From the NCBI RefSeq assembly GCF_024713975.1, contig NC_091099.1, positions 14,241,501-14,305,500 on the forward strand: a DNA stretch of 64,000 nucleotides, in the 5' to 3' direction. Position numbers and translations under genes: made by a program. The notes beneath the pieces were generated by a model, which was not told where the DNA came from, made no database searches, and worked only from the letters and a program-made list of their open reading frames with translations. This stretch comes from Paralichthys olivaceus. Taxonomy: Eukaryota > Chordata > Actinopteri > Pleuronectiformes > Paralichthyidae. Positions 1-13,215 of the stretch are shown here, piece by piece (the stretch's first letter is position 1; each line of letters opens with the position of its first letter).

Positions 1-3000
1 TGGTGTGAGGGGCTCGATGATGCCACACTCCCATAATTGGTCTCTGAGGCCCCGGTGGTGCACAGCTTGAAACACTGTGTACAAATTGAACCCCATGATG
101 AAGATGAAGCTTGTGGACGATGTTAAATCAGTGACAGCTGACCACACAATGAGAGCACACTGAGAAAGTGAATCATTTCCAATGTGATCATCATCTTCTC
201 TGCTGCGAAGACGCTCTGTGAAAAATTCAACAAGCCTTTAAATAGCCTCCTGGACGTCCACTTACATATGATCAAGCTTTTTTCTCATTCGTGTCAGTTT
301 TCTGTGCATGTGCAATGCATGAACATTTGTTCGAAATATGAAAAACCTAAGATCTGAAGATATATCAAAATTCAATGTTGCTGTGAAGAGCCACGCAGAA
401 TAGCAACAGTGCTCTTTGAACATCTCTGCTGCTAAAAGGGCTGAGGATAACCTATTGGAGACAGAGAAATCAATGGCAGGGTTCTGAGCTGAGGAGGCCC
501 ACTGCTGTCTGGATCAGGGATCAATGTGGTGGTCACTTGGCTCCGGAGACCAGGATATTCCTACTGCAATATTAGGACGAAGCAGCAACTAGCCTCCTTT
601 GATTCATCCTCGTCAATATACTGTACATTTAAGATAATAAGGCATAGAAGTAAGCAAAGCTGACCAGACCTCGCCAGAGTTCATGCAAACTTCTCTGAGG
701 TTTTATCGGAGGAGCCACCACCCTTCCCTCAGTGGGAAGCAGATTGCGGCTGTGATTGTGTCATCATTTGTGTAACCCGCTCTTCTAATAATTGAGCAGG
801 GGATATTTTGGGTTCACGGCTCTCTCGTAATTAAAGGTGTTCAGTCCTCTGACAGATGAGACCATTATCTCTGCAGGGTGTGAATGAAATGGCCGCACGC
901 TTCGTAACAACATAATGAGTTCACTCCTCGCTTTCGCCAGGATCAGAGGAAAATGTGTGACATTCTCATGCAAAGTTGCAGGATGTTCTGAAATACGTTC
1001 TTCTCCCCTGCAACTCCTGCTGCTCTGACAGCCGGTAAATCATGGAGGAGGTCGAGTATCGTTGTTCTGATGGAAACATGAGTCAATGGGCCTTGATTTT
1101 ACGACTCAAGTGATTATTAAGCTTGAAACCTTAATGCTCTGAGATGCTGACAATCTGCTGATGGTAATTCAGTTATGGCCGCATGCATATAATTATGATG
1201 ACTGTGTGGTCTTGAATGCTTTGTTTGAATCACAGGAGGATGTTGTTTGTAACTCTAATATTTTTAAAGGGTCTGCAGGGGAGATGCTGAGGTTATCTCC
1301 CTGTAATTCTCTACCTGAACCAAGGTAATTAGACCCTGTTACATCCTGAAGTGAGACCTAACGTTCTTTTGACTCCGCTGTTGGGAGGTGACTTCACATC
1401 TGCCTCTTTCTGTCTGTGAGCACTTGAAGAAAATGAATTACATAGATACAGTGCATATAAATAACTGCAGCAGAGTGGAGCTCCGCCACCTTGGCTCCCA
1501 TTCAGCATGGTGCTGCCTTGTCATTTCGCAGTCAGCTGGAGCTCAAATCAAGGCTAATTTACAATGAAAGAGTAGCTGGAGATAATCAAGCTCTATTTAT
1601 TATTCCTTCCAGCTTTTTGCAATTGCAAGAGCGAACCTGTCCTCCTCCCTCTCTCCCCTTTTCTCTCTCCCACTCGCCTTTCAATGTTTCAAACAAAAGG
1701 CTCCCATCTCTGCTCCTTGTGGTGATTAGGCTTTGTAGTTTTTCCCACACAAAGGCCTCAAGGTAACAATACACTGACATCAATCAGTTTTGTTGAGCAT
1801 GACCTCTCTGGACCTTTAAAATGGAGATATCATTTCTGGTCATCAGGTGGAACATTGACAGATAATTCAGGATTTTGCTGCCACTCACAAATTGAAAAAC
1901 ATTGTCACTTATAGGATTTTCGACAAACCATTATTCTGGATACCTTTAGAAATTCGAGTATTTTTAAAATATGAAAAGTGTCCTCTGAAGAGCATTTTTA
2001 GAGCTTGGCCTTGTTGCCCTTCACAGACTCACATTCTGTTTTGTGGAGCGTGAAAATATTTTTTCTGCTCCATGGTGTCATCAATTTGTAATGTTCAGAA
2101 AATCCTGATTCTGGTGGCATGTTTGTAGTTTAACTGAACAATTGAGGATTTAAAACACGGGTTTATCACTGATGGGGTATCCTGGCACTTGCTTTTTCTG
2201 TGCCCGACTTGCCTCTTTTTTTGGTTTACATGCTTAGAAATACATTATTTTGGATATCTTTCACAATTAGAGTGTTTTTATGTTCAAAAAAGACATTAAA
2301 TATTCTCTAAATGCAAAGAGCATATCCTTGTTGCCCTTCCTGGCCTCACATTTTGTTTTGTTATGCACCCATATTTGCATATCTGCAGATCTGTTGCCCT
2401 TTGTTTTCTGTGCAATTTCCACATCACATTTTAACCACTGGCAGCCATTTTACTACAGTTCCCTTCACAGAGCTGTATGAGACAGGTGTCTTCTTTTTGT
2501 AGCTGCAGCTCTTTCTATCATTCATTACAATTTCCCTCTGCTGGGCTAGAGCGATGCAGGTCTGTGCCAGCTGCCTTTTGATACAGATGCTGTCAGGTTG
2601 ACTACGCACGTGAGTCCAGTGCCATTAGCCCTGCCCTGGGAGATGGAATCTGGGGCAGTAATGCAGTGAAACAATGCCGTCTGGGTAATTGACCTCTAGT
2701 CAGTCAACCCTTTTAATCTGGAAAATGAGACACGTGACTATACACTGCAATTTAGAGAATGACGAATCAAGAATGAAAAATGTGGAAAACCTTAACTATC
2801 TCCAATAACGACATCGCAAATTGTTTCCCAGACCACAGTACCCCCTCAAACTTCAGTCATAGCTCTTGAAATGACCAAAGAAAATAAAAAAGGTCTGATA
2901 TGGCTGATGGTTCTGCAAAAAAAATTAAAAATTCCTCTGACGGGATAAAAGTGACTCCAAAAAAGCTTTATTTGGGAATTAGGAAAAGAAGAAAAGAGTT

Positions 3001-4480
3001 TCCATGATATGTTAATGTTTCTCACACAGGATGGACTCTGTGTTTATGAGGTTTTTACCTATAGATGGCAGTGTTTGGTTTTAGATTTGGGGACACCAGT
3101 CATTTCAAGTCTACTTTGGAGAAATACTTTCTGGCAGTGAAGGTATAATTTCTTTGAGGTGTAGTTTATCGTGCAGCTCCAGGCTGCAAGAGTCGTGCCT
3201 TTCATCACACAGAACTTTGGAAAGGTAACGCTGCTGTTACGAATGTAGGTCACAGAGCACAGTCCAACACTTCCAACAGAGAATCTGCAGACATTTTTAA
3301 ATTTACCAGATGTTTTATGCATGCAGACGTTTTCCAGGTTTTATTTCTTCTGAAAATGATGCTTGTATATCTGTCATTACCTCTATTACTAATAATATTA
3401 ATATTAACATTATTGTTATTTCTTGAAAGAGATTAATCTGTTAATATAATATATTTATAGTGCATTAAGTTTTATCACAATGACTGATTGATCATCTTCA
3501 CAGTCAAGAAGAAACAGTCATCTCATGTTATTCCTTTATAAAGGTGTAGTGATGAACCTTCCAAACTACCTCACCTCTCTTCTCTCATTTAAAACTGGTC
3601 ACTACAGCACATGATCCAGTAAATACAGCACCTTAGATATCCCCTACGCTCACTCTAATGTTTGCAGAGCTGTGTTCAGGTGTTATGCACCGTTAAATAA
3701 AGCAGAGACTGGAGACTACAGTCTAACATTCCCCTTGGTGGATTTTAAGTCTTTGTTATCTGATGTTTTTCATGATTCTTGTTTTAATTAAGTCTTTTGT
3801 TTTGTTGCTTTATTTTTCGGATTGTGAATGTCTCCTGTTCCCATGTTTCCCTTGAAAAAAGAGTTAAAATCTCAATGACTCTGCCTGATTAACTAACAGT
3901 CAAATAAAGTAATACCAATAAAATAAAAAATATATTGTAGCTCTGCAGGCTGGTTTGTCTGCAGGCTTATGAAAGTACTTTGTGCATGGAAACAACCGAA
4001 ACTAACCTCCACACAGTGGTAACACTTTCTTAGAAACATGAAGTGATACCACACTGCCGTACCATTCACTGCACATTTCACTTACAGCAGAACTGTGCTG
4101 AAAATTACATCCCATTATTCATTCGGTAAGTAACTCACTCAGTTCCCACCCTATAATTGCTCTACTACCTGTGATTTAAACATGGTAGGTGTTGTTTGAT
4201 GGTGGATTGACTGGCTTTAAATCTTATATTTGAGACTTAACAATGGGTAATTTCATGTCTTTTAACATAAAATTAAAAAAGTTCAAGACTGGAACAAAGC
4301 GATGCAGTATATAACGTAATCGTGGATAATTTAAAGTAGACAGTGTTTCAACCATTTTTCTGTTGGGGAACTTCCAAAAGCGGAAACACCTGAGATGATC
4401 AACCCTTGAACGATTGCAGGTTCTCTACATTGACGGTAACTGTGACCAGGCTACGCAAGGAAAGAACACAAAAAAAGGCA
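1..4480. other. Intergenic DNA, no gene recognised
   Basis: I see no convincing exon, RNA gene or transposon protein here. Open frames are short and show no family motif. The stretch from about 780 to 1620 is relatively complex sequence with several AATTA/TAAT-type cores and could hold conserved noncoding elements. From about 1900 to 4480 the DNA is AT-rich and ordinary. Confidence 0.6.
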
Positions 4481-4506
4481 ATTTGCATCAAACAAATATA
4501 ACCACA

Positions 4507-4801
4507 TTTATTTTGAAAGTATAAAATTTCACACTATAAAGGCCACTTTTCAGGGTAAATCGACAACCTTTCTGTAAGATTTACACAGAGAAACACTTTG
4601 TTGCTCTCTGCTGGTCTAGCATACTGCCCAGTTCTGTGGCAAAATAATTATAAACCGCTCTACTCCACCACAGAAAGTAGTTGGCAAGATCTGAATAACT
4701 TAATCGATACAGGAAAATGGCAGGAGCGTGAGTATTCCTGATTTGTACATCCCACAGAGGAGCAGGAATTCCGAACAGTTCTCTCTCTCTCTCTCTTTAT
4801 T
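4507..4801 (-). terminator. Candidate polyadenylation signals of ciart
   Basis: Read on the minus strand, AATAAA occurs at 4796-4801 and again at 4507-4512, both downstream of the ciart stop codon at 5709. Use of the distal signal would give a 3' UTR of roughly 1.2 kb. The sequence between the stop and these signals is non-repetitive, which fits a UTR. Only transcript ends would show which signal is used. Confidence 0.4.
4781..4796. repeat. (CT)8 microsatellite
   Basis: A short perfect CT dinucleotide run sits just beside the proximal ciart polyadenylation signal. Confidence 0.9.
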
Positions 4802-5144
4802 AAACCAGCTTACAGGCACAGCTTGACATTACAGGCACTGTTTGCCTTTGACTGGGAAACTCAAAAAACAAAATCTGCAGTTGACATTCTTTACAATGGC
4901 ACCAGTCAGGCCACAAAAGCGTCCCCATGGAGAGAGCATCCTCTGTTTGTACAAGCGGGACGACTCATACGGCAAACCTCGCTGTCCGGGGCTGATGGGC
5001 TCACTGCTGCGGATAACTAGCGTTCACATTCCTACTCGATAACCATGACGTGGTGCCCACTGAGGTAGAACAGTTGTACCAAAAGACTTATTTATAAAGT
5101 ATACAAATGAGTAACAGTCACATCAATAAACTTAAAAGTGGAGT

Positions 5145-5162
5145 GGGTGGTGGGTGGGTGGG
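5145..5162 (+). repeat. G-rich tract with four G runs
   Basis: The plus strand has GGG runs separated by short T-containing spacers, a pattern that can fold as a G-quadruplex. It lies within the presumed ciart 3' UTR. The ciart mRNA, from the minus strand, would carry the C-rich complement. Confidence 0.5.
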
Positions 5163-5708
5163 ATAACATCACATTTCACCCTTGTTTTCAGCACAACAAT
5201 ATGTAGACCACTGACATGTCGGGATATCTGAAATACTCCCTTCAAGCACCATCTACTCCTGCCGCTCTTTCCCTTTCTGGCATAATGGCGTTTTCACAGA
5301 TAGTCAAACTTTATTATTGCATCTACAAGCCAGTGGGAACAATTCACTCGTGAAATCACAAGCTTCGATGATCTCGCCGTTGTGAAATCTATCCTTCCCA
5401 TTCTAACACACGCTATTCAAGAGTGCAAATGAAAAAACAAAAACAAAAAAACAAAGAGAAGTCAACAAAGGGGAACTAAAGCAGACACTTGTCATGTCAC
5501 AGTGGGCACATTCCCATACAGAGAGCACAATGTGTTTGTCGACACTCCTTCCACATTAAAGAGGAAAATGTGACGTCCCTTTTGAAGGCTACCGTTTTCC
5601 CCTGAAGGCTGGAATGGGCTAAGCAAGCTGACTGGCTCCAGGCAAGGTGGGCAAGGCAAGGCCGGGCTGCGCAGTGCTAACAGCTGGACACCCAGCCTTC
5701 TGTGTGGA

Positions 5709-8700
5709 CTAGGACCAGCTGCTGTCCATCAAACCCCGTGTCTCCCTGCGGGTGATGATGCTTTCTGTCGATTTAAGGAGCCTCTCTAGGCAGGGTGCGT
5801 TGATTTTGCCAGGCGGAAGGCCCCGTGGCACAGAGTCTGTCTTAGAGTGGGCGTCTGTGCTGGAGGACACAGCGTTAACCTGGGTTAGGTCTCTGTCTCT
5901 GGGGGGCAGCAGGTGCCTGGGGCCAGCCTGGGCCTGCTCTGCTGTGGGGGAGCAGATGGGTGACGTGTGGAGCCACTTCAGGTTACTGGCGGAGTAGGCT
6001 CCACCAGGAGTGAGGTCGGTGACTCGCAGGGCTTTGGCACCGACTGGAGGATCGCTCACGGTGACAGGGCTCTCGGCTGCAGTGGCGTTCACTGGAGATA
6101 GCTGTGGGGAAAGAAGGAAACATGGTTTAGTTTAATTCATTTAGCAGCTAATAAGCCAGGATCAATGCCCCTTGATTAACAACATAACTATACATTTGTC
6201 AGAGCAATACAACAATCTTATATTCACATCTGATATTTAAGGCACGCCAAAAAACTGGACTGTGACGGTGGCTTCAAACCTAATTAGAATTGTATTGATT
6301 GATTGGCCACTTGGGGGCAGTGTGACAAGCTGCAAACACAACACTGATGGATCATCAACTCTTCGGTTTGTTGGAAAACACTTGTTGGAAAACACTTGCC
6401 GATTTACAAATGCAGTAGACACAAAGAAATATTGGCATTCATGTGGAGCTGTGAACAACATATTAGCAAAACTAATATTCATGATTCTTTTAGCTCCTTT
6501 TTTTGGTCTCTAACAAATCACCAAAAATCTCTGGCTCTGGCTTTTGTGGCAACATATTTCAATCTGTAAACTCTGTCTGGTGTTTGGAGCCTGGATAGGG
6601 GGCACACAGTGGATTAATCAAAGATGTATTGCGTCTGAAAACATCCCCTTGATAGCGATGAGACATTAAGATATTAGAGATTAAAATCGTAAAGATGTCG
6701 ACAAAAGAAATGAAAATGCTGTGAAGAGCAAAGAACTGGAGATTTGAATGATAACTCCTTTGGCATTTGTCATTATAAGAGATCATTGTTACTATTATAA
6801 ATAGTAATTTCATCTGATGTAAATATAAAATATAAATTAAAGCAGCTTTAAAGTCACAGCTTTAGTTTTATGAACCTTTTATAAAAATCTTCTTCGTGTT
6901 GACTGAAACTAAACCAGTACCTGTTTATTGAAGGGCGTGTCAGGATTAGCCACATAAATCCTCACTGCTAAAAAATGCGGAGGAATGTTCCAGACTATTC
7001 TGACCTTTCTTATTCCCATAGGAACACTCCTTCAAAACTACCTTTTCTCCTCCACCATTGTTCTTAGCGGACCTGAGACTGCAGTAATACCTCAGTAAAA
7101 ATAGCTTTTAATCCTCCCTGTCCCAGACCTGTGATTAAATAACAATTGATATTTTAGTCCCTCCACTGCACTGTCACCATGTGTTCTTGGCAGCAGACCA
7201 TGTCACAGCAAAGAGCTGTTACACAACAATTCTTCCTCCCCACAACTTTACCTTCAGTTTCTTGGTGGGAGCGGCTTTCTCCGTCTGCGTGACAGCAACT
7301 TGGTCTTGGAGTTTAACGTTAGGGAACCAGCTCTTCAGCATTTCCTCCATTTTAAGAATGATATTAATGTATTTCTCTCTGAAAAATGAAAAGGAAAGAG
7401 AGGAGGAGAGAAAGAAACCAGAGAAACATTTAGTCAACATTGCTTGAATCTGAGTAATCAACCAAAAAAATTCTCTTCTCTGAAATCTCATTTCTCCAGC
7501 ACGCTCACACAGGAAATATGCAAACCTGAAGAGCACATGAACATACAGTCACTCAGCAAAGGCTGCGCCGCATGAGTGTGTCTGTGCAGGGAGGGGAGGA
7601 GGGGTGTGATTGTCTTAAGTACATTTCTCACATGTTTTGAGAGCACACGTGGCATGATGTATAATAGTTCTGCTTGCTTCTAAATATAAACACTAAAGCC
7701 ACAACGGTCTCCAGCCGCGTCACTGAAAAAACAAACTTGCCGTGCTGATGCAGGTCTCGTCGGAGGTGGGCACAGAGCAGCGTCCCGTTTACTCCCACCC
7801 GTTAAAACCAGATGGTGGGTAGGGATTAGCCTGTGTCATATGATCAGGACCATCATGCTATACTCCATTCAGGCCATGTTAAATTCATGTGAAAGATTAT
7901 CTGCCACAGCGACTGCTAAAAAAGTCACTTTGATCCTATCTGCCATTGTGTTGCCGCAGGGGGCTGCCAGCTGGCAACACGGAGCAGGCACGGGGAGCGA
8001 GTGGGGAGGGAGGAGGGAGGGAGGAGGGAGGGAGGGAGGGAGGGAGGGAGGCGGGCAGTCCACCTTCCAGCCTCTGCCCCGGCTGTCTGCAGGGGAGGCT
8101 GCCACACCCACTCTTTGTCTCCCATATGAGGGCAGCAGCTGGTGGGTGAGGGCTCCAATTAGTTTGTGCCACACTCAGCAGCACTTCATTATACGTCAGT
8201 GCACCTTGATGCAGGGGCTCACAGACAGTTTCTGCCCAGCAGGACACACTTTGATCAGCCACGGTGCTTTACATTGAGGGCTAAATGGTCCCAGGCGCTG
8301 TTATTTCATTTACAGGCTGTCAGCTTTATATTGTATTGACATTATTGTGTTGTGCCATTGTTGCGAATTTTTATAATTTGGTTAATCGGTCGATAAATAA
8401 TCTCGCTAGACACGTTTTTTGATAGGTGATAGTCACTAGTTCCAGCTTTAACAATGTGAAGGATTCCTGCTTTTATATCGTTGTAAATTGGACAAAACAT
8501 TTTGAACATGGCACAGTGAGCTCTGAAAAATGATGATGGGTATTTTATCGAGATTGTTATGATAGTTTTTGCTTTTGCAATATCAAGTACTCGACATTCA
8601 TTTTATTCTTTCATCTTTATATGAATTCACATATCGTTATGAAAACTGTTCATCAGAAAATGTTCTTATTGATAATATGAATTGATTTAATTAAATCGTC

Positions 8701-11157
8701 TATAGTTTAATTACACAATTTCTGATGTTAAAGCACCTGAGAAAGATTTCCATTGACTAATGTATAATGTCAAACATAGATATACGATATCAAAACCTTT
8801 GAATAATGATCATGTGACACAGACGAAAATACTTTCTCTTTCACAGGGGTGATATACTCCATTATGCCGTCGGGCCAGTAGAGAGCTAATCAAGCAGACA
8901 CAAGTGTGCTGCTCCCACAGTGGAGCCTGTTACATTTTGGCCAGCTATAGTGAAATCCAGCCATCGCTGCAGTAAACTCATCCTGAATGTGTGGGGGTAG
9001 CCACTCCTCACAGGGCAACCTGCTGTGAACCAACAGATAGCAAGGGACATTTCTAGCTGCTGATTGAGTGTAGTTTATGCTTTCGAAGGGCTCAGAAGCA
9101 AAAAGAAATCTTTGTAAAAACATGACTGGATAAAGCACAGATACATCTCAAAATGCATCTGCTTATGTATATACAAATATAGGGCTGGATTACTGTCACA
9201 TTATTATTTATTTTAAGTTTAAAGACTTATTTCTGCTTCTGTTAATTATTATGTTACTTTATGTTTGGCTTCTGTTTGTTTGTCTGTCCACAGCAGGATC
9301 ACACAGAAACTACTGGACGGATCAGGGGGCCGATCCAGGAATCCTGTTTCCCTTTCTTTAACATTAAGTTGTTTGTTTCGATTTTTTCTCAAAGAATACT
9401 TTATGGATGTTCAAAAAAATTCAGACATAGGACGGATATTTGTGCAATTTGGTCTTTTTTCATAAAAGGACTGTTAGGCCTTGGTGGAGGTATGTGCTCT
9501 GCCGAGAGCTGTTCTCGTTTATACTGTTCATATATGTAGGAAACATACCGAACAATAACATGACAGAGCCTGTTATTGCATGCAGAGCAGTTTGTGGGTC
9601 GTGCTGAGGACACTTACCCCATGCAGGGGTTCTGCAGAACACCCATGATCCTCTGAATCCTGTCCATCGCCACACTCTCCTGAAAACTGCTGAGTCCTGG
9701 AAAAGAAGAAAGTTGTACCATGAGCTGCATGAACCGTGCTGACAGCGGGGCCGACTCTGTGCAGCAGATGGGTTGTGTGAACTGTGTGTAAAGGGAACAG
9801 ACTCCCTGCCTCTGTGGCCAGGAAGTGTTGGGTCACACAAGGTTTTGGTTTGACAAAGATCCCAAACTAAGCAGTTTCACAGCCTGTCTGAACATGGCGC
9901 TGTCTTCCAGAGGACTGCGATGTACCTATCGGACGACGCACTAATAGCAGCTGTTTTTCTGGAGACGGTTGTACAGCGTGTTCTCCCTCTCACTGCCAAT
10001 TTACAAGAAACTCTGAAATTTCTCATTTCCAACTGGTGAAAAAAATGAAATGTGGTGGAGAACAAGCTCCATTATAAATGTTGGACGGACCTACGTGCAG
10101 GAAATACTTGTGGTTACTCGATAGCTCCTTCAACAATACATCTTTCAGAAATGTCAGGGACTCAGTATGGAACGCTGTCTATCAGGTCTATTGTTTTTCT
10201 TCACAAGAAGGACAGTGAACCAAGAGACAGGCCGAGGAACAGAGGTCGATTCTTAAATAGTATGAATCTACTGAGAAAACAGAAGAAAAGAAATGAAATG
10301 ACTGACTTACGTTCTCTGTATCTTCCTGAACGAAGGCCATTCAAGATTAATGACAGTGGGTGAATGTAGCATTGTAGCTCCATGCACTGAAAAGGACAAA
10401 CACATTCATTTGCAAGTGATATCTCTGTCAAAATGTGATGAAACACCATTTTAAATCCTGAAATCATTACATCAAAGTGCTCAACATGACTTAAATAACT
10501 AAATCCCTTCTTCTATTCATATCTGTTTATTGAATGTTTGATTCATGACTCATAGACTCTAGCTTTTCAGAAGAACAACTGCGTGAATAATTCTGCCTAA
10601 AGACTGGAAATGACGTGCATGAGACGTTCAGTGACACCAGCAGGGGAGTCAATCTAGGTGACAGGGCACGCTGTAGTTTTGCTGACAGTTTCAACCACCT
10701 TCTGTTGGAAGAGGACACGCGCCATGGGGGTGCTCACCTTACTGCTGAAAATTCGGTCTCTCTCTGATATGTTGGAAATGAGCTGCCGTTGCTCGCACTC
10801 TTCCTCTGCCGAGCTGCGAGGTCTCTTCAGTGCTTGTTGGGCATTTCTGCCGTTCGCCTTTTCACCTTGGTGCGTTTTACACAGTCCAATGGCGATGTCG
10901 TATGTCTCTGTGCGGCCTGGGGAAGATCCCCGGCTGGAGGCCTCCCTGACCTCGCTCCAGTCACTGTCTCCCCTCTTCATCTCGCTGCTCCGGCGGCAGC
11001 TGCCGTCAGACGGACCCAGGTGTGTTAGGCTGCTTGGGGACGGAGGAGCCTCTGTCTTGCTGAGCTCTCTGGAACAGTCAAACTCCCGTTCGCTCTCATT
11101 GTCCTCGGTGTCACTGGCCAGCCAGTCAATGGAGTTGTCCGAATCTGTAGCAGACAT
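5709..11157 (-). CDS. ciart: Circadian-associated repressor of transcription (CIART/CHRONO)
   Basis: CIART is a vertebrate clock protein that represses CLOCK-BMAL1 at E-boxes and binds PER2, acting in the nucleus. Coding exons on the minus strand are 10738-11157, 10311-10386, 9618-9696, 7252-7378 and 5709-6101. They join in frame to 364 residues (human about 385). Residues 1-140 are acidic, Ser-rich and low-complexity and start MSATDSDNSIDWL. The conserved helical core spans about 140-215 and includes QCMELQCYIHPLSLILNGL-like, ESVAMDRIQRIMGVLQ and GEKYINIILKMEEMLKSWFP, which match recalled mammalian CIART block for block. A second conserved block, LKWLHTSPICSP, lies at 275-286. The start is the ATG at 11155-11157, following an acceptor at 11198-11199, so a 5' UTR intron is implied. 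Introns obey GT-AG. Identity is secure; which vertebrate ciart copy it is remains uncertain. Confidence 0.92.
7252..7378 (-). CDS. ciart: ciart exon 4, most conserved core segment
   Basis: This 127-nt exon encodes residues 192-234, beginning with the codon completed from exon 3 (GEKYINII) and containing MEEMLKSWFPNV. That block corresponds to the VEGMLKTWFPQI segment recalled from mammalian CIART and is the strongest single piece of evidence for the gene's identity. The acceptor is TTTTTCAG and the donor is AAG|GTAAAG. Confidence 0.92.
7996..8056 (+). repeat. (GGGA)n purine tract
   Basis: An almost uninterrupted run of GGGA/GGGAGGA units lies in ciart intron 4 (between the exons at 7378 and 9618). 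It has many GGG runs at short spacing and so has strong G-quadruplex or triplex potential. Open frames across it on both strands are low-complexity artefacts. Confidence 0.85.
9290..9515 (+). mobile_element. Interspersed repeat copy, fish family, degraded
   Basis: The segment contains a block reading ATCACACAGAAACTACTGGA and ends near CTTGGTGGAGGTATGTGCTC. Related blocks occur in this window on the opposite strand near 24050-24100 and 28895-28940, which shows it is repeated. The pattern matches a short non-autonomous repeat I recall as widespread in acanthomorph fish genomes. It lies in ciart intron 4 and has no coding capacity. Confidence 0.6.
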
Positions 11158-11172
11158 CCTTGGCTGCAGGCT

Positions 11173-11190
11173 TTAACTAGCACTGACCAT
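11173..11190 (-). promoter_or_regulatory. Short upstream ORF in the ciart leader
   Basis: Within the 5' UTR part of the first coding exon, an ATG at 11188-11190 opens a five-codon frame (MVSAS) ending in TAA at 11173-11175. The stop lies about 15 nt before the ciart start codon. If the mRNA is spliced at the acceptor 11198-11199, this uORF is in the leader and could lower or tune CIART translation. Confidence 0.55.
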
Positions 11191-13031
11191 CACTGACCTG
11201 ACAGAGAGAGAAAACCAGTGTTACTTTAATGCAACAACAGAAAGGAGTGATAAGCAGCAGGCAGCATATAAGTGAGGACGAGAAACTGTATCAGGAAATG
11301 TATGTGAAATATTGAAATGTGCAGTTTTGTGTGGATAAACAAATCCTCCTGGATGTCAGCCCCAGCAGACATGAATAGAAAAAGAGACGCAGCCAGGCAG
11401 TCTGAGCAGATGGTGGCAGTGAGAGCAAAGTTGCTGAGACCACAATGATCTGTCTGTTTTGCAGATGCAACACCTAAGCCAGTAAACACACAGGCCGCCT
11501 TCAAAAGCAAACGGCAAACACCTGAAAGTCCACAACAACCCAAGTGTCCGTCATCTTTATCATCACTGTAAGTCTCCACACACAGGAGCACATTTCAACA
11601 TTATATATATCAGCTGCCAGTTGTTCCCATAGCACTCATTCATAAACACTGTATGGTTGTTTATTCAGAAAGAGGGGGGCAGGGGTCTGATACCATGACG
11701 ACCAGCACTTCAGACTGCAGGCCTCAGAAAAAGAGAAAGTGGCATTGTGTGTTCCCAAACATGAAGATGGCGCCTGGTGGATTAAAACTCCTCCGATTAA
11801 ATGCTCTTCTTCACAGAGGCTCAATGGGGATCTTTCCATTTCTCCAGCACTGACTGTTAGATAATGGAAGTGAGATCAGCGTTGTCAGCACACAGATTAC
11901 TTCTGGTTAACGCCTGGTGTGTCATTTTGTTTCCTGTGAAATTCGAGGGCTGGAGACTTTAATTGCTCCCCGGCTCTTTGTCTCAAGACGACGGCCACCT
12001 TCTGATCTTGTTGCTGAGGAAGGTGGAGCGGAGGTTTACGGATTTTACAAGTTCTAACGTTACACAAACACAGAAGACACAAAGGACATTTAGATGCGTC
12101 CAATCGCTGGTTGTAAGATGGTCTCTGGGTAACTGTGACCACGCACGGTTGAGCAGTGTCAGTGAAAACGAAACAAAAGTCCAAAGATGAGGCCAAGGGA
12201 ACAGATAGGCCGATCAATATAAATAAACTGATCTGAATGAAGATTTTAAAACTTAGAGGCAGAAGTTTCAAGAAACTAATATGTACCTAAAGGATTATAC
12301 TTCAAAAGATTAAAATAATCAGCAAGTAACACACATTCAAGTAAATCAGAAGAAATAGTTAATTTAAAGCAATGGATGAGCAAAGTATTTATGGTCAAAC
12401 TTTTGTGAAATATGAAATTACGACACACTAATCCAATATGAAATAAGATGATCTCAGTCATCGGTGATGCTTCTCTACAAGAAGAGAAATCAATACAATA
12501 TCAGTAACATATCCCTTCCTACATTAAAATTAGATCGTATTCAGGATATTCAATACATCTTAAAATATATATTTGACTCCAATAACATATGATACATCAT
12601 ACACACAGGCCTATATAGACTTCCAAAACATTAAAATCCACATTTATATGTATATACAAGACATTATTGATTAAAAAACACTGTCCTTGCTAACTCTATG
12701 TTTCCATCTACCTGTGTAGGTGGGGCAGCTGGGTAGAGATGTCCACCACTCAACACGTACACTGATTATTTTTAAAAACTGACACAACGTGAATTATAAG
12801 AAATACAAATTCACCATCCTGAGGTTCAGCATCTGTCCTCACCGAGAAATCGAGAAAGAGAGTAGTAGTACAATGTTCGGATCAATCCGCCTGCAAGCAG
12901 CTTTCACATCAGTAACAGACACAAAAGACTTCCTCATCAGTCATAGTAAATTTGGCAACGCACACACAGTGAAGGTTACATAAAACTACACTCACGTAAT
13001 TATCTCCGTCACGTCTGACCTGTAATATCAT

Positions 13032-13049
13032 ATTATTATTATTATTATT
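13032..13049. repeat. (TTA)n trinucleotide run
   Basis: A short TTA/ATT repeat lies in the ciart leader intron. Confidence 0.8.
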
Positions 13050-13215
13050 CCGCCGCCACAAATAAGGAAACAAGCAGCGTCAAATTCCACTGGATGATTT
13101 TTTTAAATAAATAAACAAACGTTATTTCAATCCGCACGCGCGCGTAATCGATGCAGTTGATCCGGATGATCGGGTGATTTAAAGGTGCGTAATGGCCGGA
13201 GGTGGTGGAGCCTAC

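Noticed and set aside
7869-8277. Several 77-145 codon frames over the GGGA tract
   Set aside because: The translations are Gly/Glu/Arg or Pro/Ser/Leu runs produced by the simple repeat.
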